Assembly: GCA_944474755.1 (NCBI GenBank)
Contig: OX104123.1
Location: forward strand, 61,683,898-61,747,897
DNA: 64,000 nt
Direction: 5' to 3'
DNA from: Limnoperna fortunei
Taxonomy: Eukaryota; Mollusca; Bivalvia; Mytilida; Modiolidae
Positions 11,141 through 21,390 of this stretch are shown here, in pieces. The translations under genes and the position numbers were made by a program. Below the pieces are notes generated by a model, which was not told the DNA's origin, searched no databases, and saw nothing but the letters and a program-made list of their open reading frames with translations. The stretch's first letter is position 1. Each line of letters begins with the position of its first letter.

Positions 11141-11643
11141 TGGACCAAATGAAACAGGAAATTATCAAGGTAAGTCACCTTTTTATTTAAGATTACTCGT
11201 GTCGCTATTTGCCAATCCATTTCCTTTTTATTTGACTGTTGACTAAAAGGATACTTTTATTATAGGATCATGATCAGTTGATCAGTATGGCCGTACCACA
11301 GCAACTGATGTCACCCCAAATTATTAAGGTAAGCCATTTTTATTTAAGATTATTCTGTTGATTACTCGCGTTGTCATTTTTTAGTTTATTTCCCTTTCAT
11401 TTGAATGTTTACTAAATTTATTATTTTTTGTTATAGGAGTATGGTCACAGACCCACACCTCAACATCAGCAGCAACAACACCTGATGCCACCACCACCTA
11501 CGCCATACATTGCGCAACCCTTGCAGACCATCCAACAATCTAACAAGAGGCCGAGTGCTGCAACCGGAGGACCTCCTGCAAAGGTTCCCAAAATGGATGG
11601 GGTAGAAAATATTGACGCTTTGATGTTGTTTAGTCAAATCTAA
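11140..11643 (+). CDS. Three-exon Gln/Pro-rich protein with a C-terminal basic patch
   Basis: The exons are 11140-11169, 11266-11328 and 11437-11643. All junctions are canonical (AAG/GTAAG donors, TATAG acceptors) and phase 0, and together they encode about 99 aa. The C-terminal exon is rich in Gln and Pro (QHQQQQ, PPPPTP), then has a nuclear-signal-like patch (NKRPSAATGGPPAKVPKM) and a hydrophobic end (DALMLFSQI). Exons 1 and 2 both end in Ile-Ile-Lys, and their introns share phrases such as TTTTTATTTAAGATTA, so exon 2 with its intron looks like a tandem duplication of exon 1. Function is unknown. The composition suggests a nuclear adaptor or activation domain, which is inference. Confidence 0.65.
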
Positions 11644-11933
11644 AAACAAACATGAACCGGGACTTGACATTGACGGATCACCACCTTAAAATGGAAGGGC
11701 ATTGATCCAACTCTAATAATTGACCTTCGCTGGATAAATGTTGTGAACCTTTTTTCTAACTATTAGCCAAATCAGTATATAGCGAACATTTCATTTAATC
11801 TATGTTTGCATACTTAAAATTTCCAACTACTAGGAACTATGAAGCATGCGTTTTTATTGTGAAGGATAAGTTGCCGTGAATTATGAATGAGATGTCTTAA
11901 GACGTAAGTCAATACTATTTTATTTACAACATG
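11644..11933. other. Convergence zone between Polinton arms
   Basis: Plus-strand genes end at 11643 and the polymerase gene ends at 11934 on the minus strand. No open frame, repeat or clear hairpin terminator is visible between them. Poly(A) signals for both directions may lie here, but none is convincing. Confidence 0.4.
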
Positions 11934-12295
11934 TTAAACATATACATTACACCATTTTTTAACATTCTGTATTTTATAATGTCCAAATGAAAGTCCATGA
12001 ACTGTATTTTTCCAAAAACGTTTATCATCAAAATTGCAAAGTCCAGTTTTTCGAACACTGTTTATATACAGAACGTGATTTTGACTTCGGATTAAATTCA
12101 TATCATTTAAAGTCATTTTATTATTAAATAAACACTGCTTATAATGACAATGTCTAATTTGATGCTCGATGGCACATTTGACTATTCCTTTGGCAGTCCG
12201 TTTTTCCTTTCCAATTTTGGTATCGCCGTCTTCCACATCATAAATTTGGCTATACATTTTAGGCCTGAGTCCAACAAATTCGTTGATGGGGGTTC

Positions 12296-12466
12296 CTGAA
12301 AAAGATATGTTGTAAGTAAAATTAGTTATTGTATTAATTATGTAATTCTAACAATGAAAAAACGTTTAATTGTTTCTAGGTAATATTTATTTTATAATAA
12401 AATTCTATCTCGGAATTAAAAAAAATAGATGTTTTATAAATTTTTAATGTAATAAAATTTAGTTAC
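12296..12466 (-). other. Intron in the PolB gene, 171 nt
   Basis: On the minus strand GTAACT...TTTTTCAG separates the codons for DELA from those for GTPINEF, and the split Gly codon is restored across the junction. The sequence around the junction is conserved Polinton polymerase thumb, so this is a true intron and not decay. Confidence 0.75.
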
Positions 12467-13896
12467 CTGCAAGCTCGTCTTTCATTTTCCCGGGAATCTT
12501 TTTGTTCTTAGAACTGTACAGTGAATGTTTTGGGTCGTAATCGGAAGTGTCAAAGTAGTCTTGGAAGTGTTTCATGTCTCGGTAAACATCCTGGGTAAAA
12601 ATTTCATACATCAGACTGTCCGTGTCGGTGAACAATAAATTTAAGTTCGATCCATATTTAGGTGTCATTTCATTGTAGTGGAAGTCGCACATGATTATAA
12701 GATGGTGCACCCCACGTAAACGGGTTTGTTTAAGAGTAGTTTGGTGACTTTATTTTCAACTCCAACTAAATCTTCGTTAAAAATTTGAAATCTCTGGAAT
12801 GAGGGTTTTGATACGTATTTCCTCAGATATTTTTCGTTGTTAACGAGCTTGATATTGCCTCTGTTCCTTAAACTTTCCATAGTTTTTCCAAACACGGAGT
12901 TGTTCATCAGTTTAAAAAAGTTTTTCTCAAAAGTGTTTCTAGATTGCTGCCTCCTCGTTGTATTGAACTGGATGCAAGTCGCTAACCATGGAGACTGTTC
13001 GAACTCCAAAATCCGATGTGTTTTAGTTATTTTCATTCCCAACGATGTAGTTGTAAATTCCTGTAATGAACGATGTAATTGGTCTTGTTTTTCAACGTAG
13101 GTATTAACTTGCTTGTTTTAGGTCTCCGTCGACCTTCCCCATACAGATAATTGTATAGTCCGCGACTGTATGGAGATAACTCGTCATCTTGTACTTGTTT
13201 ATGCGAGGGTGCTAATGGGTAGGAGTTGTGACTCGTGCAGATCACTTGGGTATTCTAAATCGACTTCTAACATGTACCCTTTCTTTCCATCGTGGGGTAT
13301 GGATTGTAAGTTAAATTGGTTTATTTCATCATCGTGTAACCAATGCATATACCCTGATGGCAATGGTTGGGACATGGCCCATCCGTACAATTGTTGGCAT
13401 CGAAATACATGAGATAGGAATTTGATTTTTTTTTCGTCATATCCTTCCACATACGGTTTATTGGCTTTGGCATATTTGTTCGATATCATACTGATTCCTC
13501 CACGACAAGCCAGTTCAAAGAAATTGTACATATCGGGTTCGGTCAACAATTCTCAACAAACCCCACTCTTTTTGAGTGCTGCTTGCCAGGCCAAGCCGGG
13601 AGCGGTACAAAAGTGGCAGGCATCTAACCCATAGAACTCCATAGTCATATTTCTGAATCTTTCAAATACGTCCGTCAATAACAAAACGTCTGTTTGTAGG
13701 TACAGATCGTGGTATTCGCCGATGGTTTTGATGTTTAAATTTTTCCATACTTTCTGAGCATGTTAATAGTCGTTGTCTGAAATTCTTTCGTTTTTCAACC
13801 GATTATGAAAGTGCTCCTTTGATGGTAAACGTGTTTCTTCAAATTTGTCATGAGTATCTACATAATCATAACAGTAGACATTCTTTCTTAGTAATA

Positions 13897-14769
13897 CCGT
13901 ATAGCGGGTTATTTTAGCGGGGTGCAAATTTTGACGTATTTTAGCGGTCAAACTGAAATCGCCAAAGAAAAACCGCTAAAATTCATGATTTTAGAAACTC
14001 CGGTAAAATGTTTTATAGACGATCGGTAATGTAAATTTAATCAATAACATGGTCATTTGTCACATATTGGTATTACCCAAGATTGTGTTAATTAATAAAC
14101 TATATATTCATTAATGTCCTAGGGCTAATTTGGTCAATATCTGCGCAAAATGTCGTAAATTATTTTGACTAATCTACAAATCTATTCATCTGTTTTACCT
14201 GTGTTTCAAATGCCCGATTGTGATCTAGTGGTCAAATTGACACCTCAATTAACTGTCATTTAAACCGTTAAATAAACATGCACTACAACAAACAACACAA
14301 TTAATAAATCTGTCATAATTACGAAATGGGTATGCAGCGTGATTTTACCTGTATATGCAAAATTAAAATTATCAATTATAACTTATAGAAAATTGGTAGA
14401 TTTGTAAAAAAATACGTTTAAAAACATTGGTGACTACACACTTGAACGGGATAAAATCGTTTTTATTTCCGGAAAATTTCTTCCACCTCTGATTATTTAT
14501 TCATCCTGTATATAAGTTTCCATCCGTAATTAAGTTTTTGTCTTTGTACATGAAACAGCCTGTTTCCTTCCCCTTTCTATGTAGTCCCCTTGTTTACTTA
14601 TGTTCCAATTGGAAAATACACAAACATATGTTATCCGGGATTGCTAGACCGCCAAATTTTTTTCTATGGTTTTGCCCATTCGCCAAAATTAAAACCACCA
14701 ATTTTTTTGCAATACATTTTGACCTAAAACCGCCAAATTTTACACCCGCTAAAATAACCCGCTATACGG
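13897..14769. mobile_element. TA-flanked MITE inserted in PolB, 873 bp
   Basis: The inverted repeats start CCGTATAGCGGGTTATTTTA at the left, with the complementary AAATAACCCGCTATACGG at the right, and are flanked by TA on both sides. Polymerase reading frames resume directly on each side, so it inserted into the gene. There is no coding capacity; the 154-codon frame across its right end is incidental. Its terminal motif is one I associate with abundant bivalve repeats, from memory only. Confidence 0.85.
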
Positions 14770-17090
14770 TAACTTGGCTATATCATCATTTTGAAACGTT
14801 TTTCGAAATTCATGGAAATGTGCTAGTCCACCGACTGCTAAATTGTCCACAAGTGTTTCCAAACTCTCGGGCGGGCATAAATTGGTATGAATCCAAAAAT
14901 CTTAAGTTTCCTACAGAAAAAGAAATATATTTCTCCATGTTGTTTGGAATACAAACAATTTTCTTGTCCTTATATTTTCATGCTGCTTCGATTAGTAAAT
15001 GAGAATCAAATCCTCTAAAATTATGAAAAAATATGGGTATGAAATTTGGATTCTGTAAATTCAAATTACAAGACTGACACGCTGCTCCTCTGTAATTACT
15101 ATATGTGGGTGAATTTCTGCCTCCAGTAACTCCTACATGTGAATGATCTCTAACTTTGATCAATATATCACTAAACATTCTGTTACACACGTAACAATTT
15201 GTAGCTTTTGAAATTGTCTCTCCGTCTTCTCGTTCATGATCAGTGGTTCGGGGTCGTTCAAAATATATTTAATGCATTCTTCTTCTTCAAAAAGTCTATC
15301 GAAAAAGTGCTCAATGACGTTGGTACCTCTGTAAATTACGGGGGGTTTACTGTAATTATCGTTTGTGCATACAACTTGATACCCATATCCACAAGGTTCA
15401 AATTTAGTTTGGTGTGTAGTAGATGCAATGTAAGGATTTGGCAAACAAGTCTGCATCTTCAAAGCTAAACATTCAAAATTAGCATATACTACAAATGGCA
15501 CTTTCAGGGTTTTATGAAAGTCTTTGAACTCCAAAAAGTTTTGCCCCTCTTTGGGATATTGTACTTTTTGGAAATCAAACTGGTCGCAATAAGGACGATG
15601 TGCATCTAACAAATCTTGACGTATGAATGGGTGTTAACAGCGATGACAATAAAAACGTTGACCGTTGTGTGGTTTAGTATGACTCAAGAATCGGCCGAGA
15701 TTTTTAATCCAACAGTAATGAGAATTGCTTTAATTAGATAAATACAGCAAGTTGATCTCTACAATATTATTCCCATTTTTGCTGAGGTATAACGGAAAAA
15801 CATCGCCTTCTTCATATCCAAACACGTTAACGGATAATCTATTTTGTTTTTCAAATTTCTCGACTTTGGAGAGAGAGAGAGACGGGAAAATCGATTCCCT
15901 GAAAGTTATGCTCGTATTTTTGGTAATGTGAAATGCGTTCAGGATGTTGATCGACTGGATGGAGAGCAGCCAAAATGGACCATAGGGAACATTTCTGATC
16001 TTCATTCTTGATGTTAACGATTCCATGTGTGAATCGAATTTTTGGAGGTAATTATATGTAACTGGATCCAGTAATTGGTGAGTGCTTTACTGTATTGACT
16101 TCCAATTCAATAACTTTGTTTACCGTCCAGTTCGATCCTTTGTGTATGAATTCTTCTAAAGAAGCATTCACTTTTTGAAACGCCTCGTTGATTTCATGTT
16201 CTTTGTCCATGTTTTCCAAAGAAATGTAGGCTTTACTGCGAAAATGGGGGTCATTTTTTCTTGGGAACCATCATCAATATTTCTTACCATTTCTACTCGC
16301 ACATTGAAATACCATTTAAAATTTCATCATGCCTTGCTTTGAATTCCTTTTCAACGATCGATTTCGAGTTGGCAAAGAATTGTAACACATCATATTTTTC
16401 GTCACCTTCGGGATAAATATTAATTTGAGCGATGGAATCGTTTAGTGCTCCTTTTCGCATAAAACGATTTTGTCTTTCCGTCATTTTGTTTGTTTTTTCC
16501 TTTTTCTTAGTAGACACAATGGTTGGTATTGTGGTTAAATCTCCACCTGTTTGCAAATTCCCTTCTTTTTTAAGAGGATGGTTTTCAATGACGTGTTTCA
16601 ATAAAATTTCATATTGTTCGAATAGAATTCCGCAATGTTTACAGGTAAGTGAGTTTGGTTGTATTGGAGTCACTTCACGATCACATTTTCCCTCATGTGT
16701 TTTTCTGGAAAAATCTCGACTGAAAGATTTTCCACATTTTGTACAATTAAATGACATACAATGCGATTTCATGTTGAATTTTATTACGTTTTTGACGGAA
16801 CGTTTTTCCACAAATATCACAAGGAAATGATGTTTTTTCTCCCTTTTCATTTTCCTCCAGTTTTTGTTTTTTGTGTTCTTGTTCTACTTTATCCGTCTCG
16901 CTTATCAATTGCTCTTTATCAAAATCAGTAAATTCATCTTCCACAGTGTTTAATTTTCGCTTTAAATTCATAATTTCAGTTTTAATACGTTCACTATCCG
17001 AAGGATATTTCTTTGATAGACATTCCAAAAAACGATCTGCTGCGGAAGATGGTACCATGGTGCAATGATGAACACAGGTGGGTGGTTAGG

Positions 17091-17098
17091 TTTTTATA
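17091..17098 (-). promoter_or_regulatory. TATA box of the PolB gene
   Basis: TATAAAAA on the minus strand lies 33 nt upstream of ATG 17058, a classical core-promoter distance allowing for a very short leader. This supports 17058 as the polymerase start. Confidence 0.6.
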
Positions 17099-17282
17099 CT
17101 CGGAATACTATTACTATTGGTAAGGAAATACTTATATTCTAGTAATTAATAAAGCGTTACTAAAAATCTAAAAAAAACTTTTGCAGCTGTAAAATCGACG
17201 AAATCTATTGGTTTGAAGAATGTCAGGTGTCAGAAAGATAAAGATTTATATTTGATTTTTTTATTCTGTAAAATTCACAACA

Positions 17283-17465
17283 TTAAATTTGAAATGACAT
17301 CCACTTTTGTTTGATGTGTTTTGATTTATTGATATTGTTCGTCGTCATAAAGTCTGCAGGCTTCATTTTAACAAATGACTCGATTAACTTCTTGCCGTCC
17401 TTTAACTCACTGTCACGTTTACTTTTAACAACCTGCAGTTCATCTTCAGTAGAATCAACGTCCTT
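17283..17465 (-). CDS. Possible small charged protein between PolB and the small helical gene
   Basis: An open minus-strand frame of about 60 codons is highly charged (STEDELQVVKSKRDSELKD) and ends at TAA 17283-17285 after a Lys-rich tail. A candidate start lies just upstream of a run of A bases, where the frame is ambiguous. It follows the small helical gene at 17517. I do not recognise it; it may be the tail of that gene after a frameshift. Confidence 0.35.
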   Translation of the reverse strand, partial: KDVDSTEDELQVVKSKRDSELKDGKKLIESFVKMKPADFMTTNNINKSKHIKQKWMSFQI

Positions 17466-17516
17466 TTTTCATCTTGTTCTTGCATTAAACGTTATATTTC
17501 AATTTTGGTATCAATA

Positions 17517-17828
17517 TTAATTCACGAGCCATGTTTCAAACACGCTTCCAGAAATATGGGCAATAGTCTTTTTATTTTCAGTAAATTTCTCTTTCTTTGT
17601 ATAGCTGTCAACTTTGGGAGGATCACCTCTGGAATGAGTCGTTTTTTTCTTGTACAACTCAGTTTTATTCTTGTCCGAAATAGAACACACTCCTTTCAAA
17701 ACTTTAAAAATAATCTCCACAACTACTCGAAGCTGTTCATTTGTCATAGTTTTGACCATTAAATCAAATTGTGAGGTTGTACAGAATAGTAAAAAATGTA
17801 TGAAAGATTTACGTTCCTTTTCCTTCAT
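17517..17828 (-). CDS. Small alpha-helical Polinton protein (family member 1)
   Basis: Intact 103-aa frame. Residues 1-65 form an amphipathic helical module (FIHFLLFCTTSQFDLM...EQLRVVVEIIFKVLKGV) followed by a Lys-rich stretch. The module resembles the gene at 24121-24438, so the element holds two members of one family. I recall similar small proteins in other Polintons but know no function. Its ATG overlaps the ATPase stop by 4 nt (ATGA), which supports the start and suggests co-expression with the packaging ATPase. The C-terminal half has no motif. Confidence 0.6.
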   Translation of the reverse strand: MKEKERKSFIHFLLFCTTSQFDLMVKTMTNEQLRVVVEIIFKVLKGVCSISDKNKTELYKKKTTHSRGDPPKVDSYTKKEKFTENKKTIAHISGSVFETWLVN

Positions 17829-18495
17829 TTTAGTGACTGAAAAATGATCGTGTCCTGACCTGGGAAGATGTTTGTACGCAACTGATACTTTCTGTCTGTG
17901 TGAGGGCTTATATCAACTAACAGATATCCATATGGTTTTGAAGTTGCTTTTTGGTAAGCATCCATAAAATACTTTGTTTCTCCAGGAAATATCTGTCGAC
18001 CTAAAGTTCCTATTGCCATCATATCCCTTTTCTGTGTCATTAACAGTATATAATGACAGTTCAGTGAAGCCGTTCTAATGAATTTGCCTTTCAAAAATAA
18101 GTTTTGCATCAAAAAGATGATTGAGACGTTACCATGGTGACTTCCGACGCACACCATGTGTATCAATTCCTCCGAGTCGGCACTTTTCATCATTAGATCA
18201 TCTAAAACCAAAATTGTATGCCCATCATCTGAACTCCAATCGTTTAACTCTTCAATGGTAGGAAGACCCTGATAAAATCGAATGTTTCTGATTTCGTTCT
18301 GCATTTCGTCGTAAAGTGGCTGCCACATAGAATAACAAAAAAATATCCTAGAGGGGGTACTTTAATCATTCCATCTGCATGCTTAAGGATGTTTTTGGTT
18401 AGAACTGTCTTACCAGCTCCACTAGGAGCTGCAATGAAAATAGATGTCGGGGATTCGAATTTGATGAGACTTTCATTGGTCCACCATGCACTCAT
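17825..18495 (-). pseudogene. Packaging ATPase (FtsK/HerA-like), single frameshift
   Basis: This is the genome-packaging motor of Polintons and related viruses. From ATG 18495 (MSAWWTNE), the Walker A P-loop is IAAPSGAGKT (about residues 21-30). After a shift near 18,325 the downstream frame carries Walker B HTILVLDDLM, a SHHGNVS sensor-like segment, and the conserved C-terminal region ending in FQSLK. Total size is about 220 aa, as expected for the family. A TATA box lies 43 nt upstream and the stop overlaps the next gene's start. Only one lesion is seen, so an assembly error is possible. Confidence 0.88.
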
Positions 18496-18537
18496 CTTGA
18501 TGATCTTTTCAAAAATGAGGGTGGGCAGATTGTGCGC

Positions 18538-18545
18538 TTTTTATA
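18538..18545 (-). promoter_or_regulatory. TATA box of the ATPase gene
   Basis: TATAAAAA on the minus strand, 43 nt upstream of the ATPase ATG at 18495 and close to the end of the protease gene. It is consistent with separate transcription of the ATPase and small helical gene. Confidence 0.5.
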
Positions 18546-18559
18546 AACTACAAACACAT

Positions 18560-19067
18560 TTAAAATATTTTATTTACAACACAATATTGACAAATACCAG
18601 AAAAATTATTCATAAAACAATTAAATCGTTCGTTGATAAATGTATATACAAACTGGTCGTTTAAGTGATGGTTCTGGTTAAAAACGTCGAGAATGGTCAT
18701 CATAGAATATCCATCGGCACATTAGATAATATAAACAATATTGACCGCAAACATTTGTGTTAGAGCTTTGCAATCTCTTCGAATTTACATGTATTCTGTC
18801 AAACCTATTCATAAATCGTTCGAATTCAGATGAATAAAGGTAGGGTGGGTTTCCATAGGAGTCGAAAGTTTCTAACGTTCCCTGAGTATTAATAAAAAAA
18901 GCTATCCAATGCTTTCCAGGGAGGCTCTGTGGGTCTGTGTTTGCTATAAATCCATATGGCAGTGAACGGTGTGTTTTAGGAATTTGATCCGAAGGAAAAA
19001 CTCCAATAATTTGCCGATTCATGTCTACATCACATTTAATGCAACATTCTAATTGGTGTGTATTCAT
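18560..19067 (-). pseudogene. Adenovirus-type cysteine protease, C-terminal frameshift
   Basis: This is a maturation protease for capsid proteins. From ATG 19067 the frame holds the family landmarks in order: VDMNRQIIGVFPSDQIP near the N-terminus, the catalytic His in GKHWIAFF (about residue 53), the acidic residue in ETFDSYG (about 69), and Gln plus catalytic Cys in LQSSNTNVCGQYC (about 99-111). All catalytic residues are present. The frame closes early at 18678, but a one-base shift opens a frame to 18560 with a plausible C-terminal helix (NDQFVYTFINERF). Its start overlaps the major capsid stop by 4 nt, matching the usual capsid-protease order. Confidence 0.88.
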
Positions 19068-20380
19068 CGCTCTAGAATGATATCTCTGGCAGCATTGATT
19101 TCAAAATAGCCGGGATACTCGGCATACACGACGCAACTAATAGCGTCTCGAAGTGCCGAGCCGAACTGAACTTCTAGTCTGACATTCCCTTGTTTTAATA
19201 AATGTAAATACGTGCCATCGTTACCAAAATTAGGTTTGATTTCGAAACAAAACAAGGCATATCCACCTGCAAAATCAAGCCTTGTTAATTGATTGCCAGA
19301 ATCGCGCATCTGTCACTTCAAACATGTTGTTAAAAGCTGGAACTATGGTTCTACCGGAGCTGGATCGATATTCAATCTCATAACATTGCCCGACACGGGT
19401 ATATTGTCAACAAACAATCCAATTTGATTAAGGTTAAAATGTTGGAAATTGTATGGGTTTTTAGTATAGTCTCCGGCAGCTCCAAGGGCGTTAACGAAAC
19501 CGACAACGACTTTATTCGGTCTAATATTTTGAAACAACTGATCTTGATTAAAGTTTACTGTTCCTGCTGCAATGGCTATCTGTTTCACTTCCGTCTTTGT
19601 AAAAGGATATTTGGCATTGACAGACTTAAGTATTTCAGGGTGTCCATAGATGACAGCCGGGTTGATTTGTACTTTACATGCTTTCAACACGATATCCTCC
19701 ATTATGATCTTAAAATTAGCGTTTGCCTCGCTGGTCATGAGACAAAAATCAGGTCTTGCTCTAGTCAATCTAACGTTAATGGCTACTTGATTCAAGATCA
19801 AGCGGTCTAAGTTAAAGAGGTCGTGATATATTGGTCCCTCCATGTCTGCCGTTCTTGATTCGGCGAAATACATCGAACGTCGATTTAGGGCGAAATTAGA
19901 ACCACCGTTCACGTCGCTATCATCGAGGTGACCAGCCAAGTCTTTTTCCCAAAACTGTGACGTAAGTTGTGAGTTCTTGGCATCTTCTCCATAAGACAGT
20001 AATGTTTGAATCATTGCCTTGTAAGGATAATGGCTGGTAGTGGATGTAACCAGTTTACCTTGCATGGTTACTTCTATTTGGGAGAACATGGACTGTAGAA
20101 ATAGGTTGATTGGGCCTACGTATTCCGTTGAATTTAAATTACTTCCATCTCCTTTGACGATTTTAACCTTCACGTAGAGTTTAGATCCCTTCAGATCTAC
20201 ATATTCCATACCATGTTTTCCAGTGATTTCCATGTCTATAATATTCCCCGTTATTTGGGAATTTGAGCGAACCTCTTGATAATACATTCTTTCGATGGCG
20301 GATTGGTATGGTGGTAATGTGAACAAATTTAATCCACTAGGTTGTGCTTCTCTGAAATCTTCCACACTAAGTGCTGCCAT
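19064..20380 (-). pseudogene. Major capsid protein (double jelly-roll), broken near the C-terminus
   Basis: This is the Polinton major capsid protein, of the adenovirus hexon/PRD1 double jelly-roll lineage. I take the ATG at 20380 (MAALSVEDF) rather than 20401, since the upstream gene reads through the latter. The first 345 codons are open and include typical segments (GPINLFLQSMFSQIEV, YPYKAMIQTLLSYG, FTKTEVKQIAIAAGT). After a TAG near 19,343 the final third resumes in another frame (19064-19309: GYALFCFEIKPN, VVYAEYPGYFEINA). At least two frame changes lie between 19,300 and 19,345. Its stop overlaps the protease ATG by 4 nt. Upstream is the basic capsid-associated gene. Confidence 0.9.
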
Positions 20381-20910
20381 GTTTAGTAAATATGTCTTCA
20401 AATGTCGTCTTTTTTTGTTTTGGAGGCGACTTTACAGGTTTGGTTGTTTTCTTTGATTTTGCTGTCGTTTTAGAAACCTTCGGTTTGGCGGTTTTTTTCG
20501 GTTTCCTTGATGTTGTTTTTCTTTTTGTGGTTTTAGATTTAGCTCGAGCTTGTTTTTTTTCTGCGAGATGTGTTCACCATGCGACGTCTTTTTGTCAGAC
20601 TAAAAAGTTGTGATGTGCTCTTCCTTTTTATACCATTTATTTTTGCACCCAGTTCTGATTTCGCTTGTTCTACGACCTGCTGCGAGGGCGAAACTAATTC
20701 GACTGTTACGTGGTTTGCTGGATGTGAATTCTCTAATGTAGATTTCTCTTCGATTGGTATCATGAAAGAGCCTCGACTTCCAGATAGTGAACCGCCGACT
20801 TGCTTGATTCGCCCTCCTTTCTGTACCTCAAATGGATTGTGATATCCTTTGGCCATATTTTCGTAATATTTTACCCACTTTTGAGCGTTGGGTATATACA
20901 TTTTATCCAT
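20367..20910 (-). pseudogene. Basic capsid-associated Polinton protein, A-run frameshift
   Basis: The frame opens MDKMYIPNAQKWVKYYENMA, then has a glycine-rich GGSLSGSRGSFMIP segment, which I recognise as a conserved Polinton protein encoded between the minor and major capsid genes. After about residue 115 the frame stops, but a shift in an A8 run near 20,555 opens a long Lys/Thr-rich tail reaching TAG at 20367. That tail resembles viral DNA-condensing core proteins. The tail overlaps the capsid start by 14 nt. The role is probably DNA packing or internal capsid cement; this is inference from composition and position. Confidence 0.7.
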
Positions 20911-20911
20911 T

Positions 20912-21331
20912 TTAGAAAAACGGGAACGTCTTAAAATGAAGTGTAATCGTCGACGGTCTGTTTAAAAATGAAGCACTCTGGTCGTTCCGATCCGTAATAT
21001 AGATATCAATATCGAATATTTCTTTTATATTGACAGAATGATAATGTGCTGATTCGATGACTGAACTCCAATCGCCAGGTCCATTACTCATGATACGTCG
21101 AAGCAATGGGTTTTTTTCCCCTTCTACGATAGATTCCTGACATATACTTGAATATATGTATAAAGCGTCTTCCTTGGAAAATGTGCTTGTGATGTCAGTT
21201 TCAATAAGAGCCACTTTCCTAGTGCCTTCAAGTATAATTGGTGCATTCAAATGCGATCTAAATTTGTAGTGTTTATTTTTCGGGTAGTACTGTCAGGATT
21301 TATCACTACTAAATACCACATAAATACTCAT
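20912..21331 (-). pseudogene. Minor capsid (penton-like) protein, one in-frame TGA
   Basis: This is a single jelly-roll vertex protein of Polintons. From ATG 21331 (MSIYVVFSSD) the frame runs through NAPIILEGTRKVALIE and HYHSVNIKEIFDIDIYI to TITLHFKTFPFF, a typical terminal strand. One TGA interrupts at 21293-21295 without a frame change, so it is a substitution and not an indel. Length is about 139 codons. The start overlaps the integrase stop as ATGA (21328-21331), and the next gene begins two bases after its stop, so the capsid genes are tightly packed. Confidence 0.8.
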
Positions 21332-21390
21332 CCATTCTCGGTGACACCTGCAACGTCTGTGATATCTTTTTCGGGGATCCACTGGTTATA

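Larger units (their letters stand above)
11934..17058 (-). pseudogene. Protein-primed family-B DNA polymerase (Polinton PolB), broken
   Basis: PolB replicates the element from a protein primer. Reading from ATG 17058: a coiled-coil N-terminus, C2H2-type fingers (FPCDICGKTF, FNCTKCGKSF, LTCKHCGILF), an Exo I region near 15,480, Exo II HNFRGFDSH near 15,020, palm motif A (EVDLEYPSDL) near 13,280, motif B (KLMNNSVFGK) near 12,900, motif C (FTDTDS) near 12,620, and the thumb ending at 11934. The 3' part is spliced: donor GCAG/GTAACT and acceptor TTTCAG define intron 12296-12466. Lesions include in-frame stops near 13,555, 13,770 and 14,980, several frameshifts (near 12,700, 13,040, 13,215 and 16,780) and the MITE at 13897-14769. 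Exo I reads YANFEC where YADFEC is usual, losing a catalytic Asp. It is a pseudogene as assembled. Confidence 0.92.

Noticed and set aside
11934..17058. Many separate short minus-strand genes
   Set aside because: Their order and motifs match one family-B polymerase broken by shifts, stops and a MITE.
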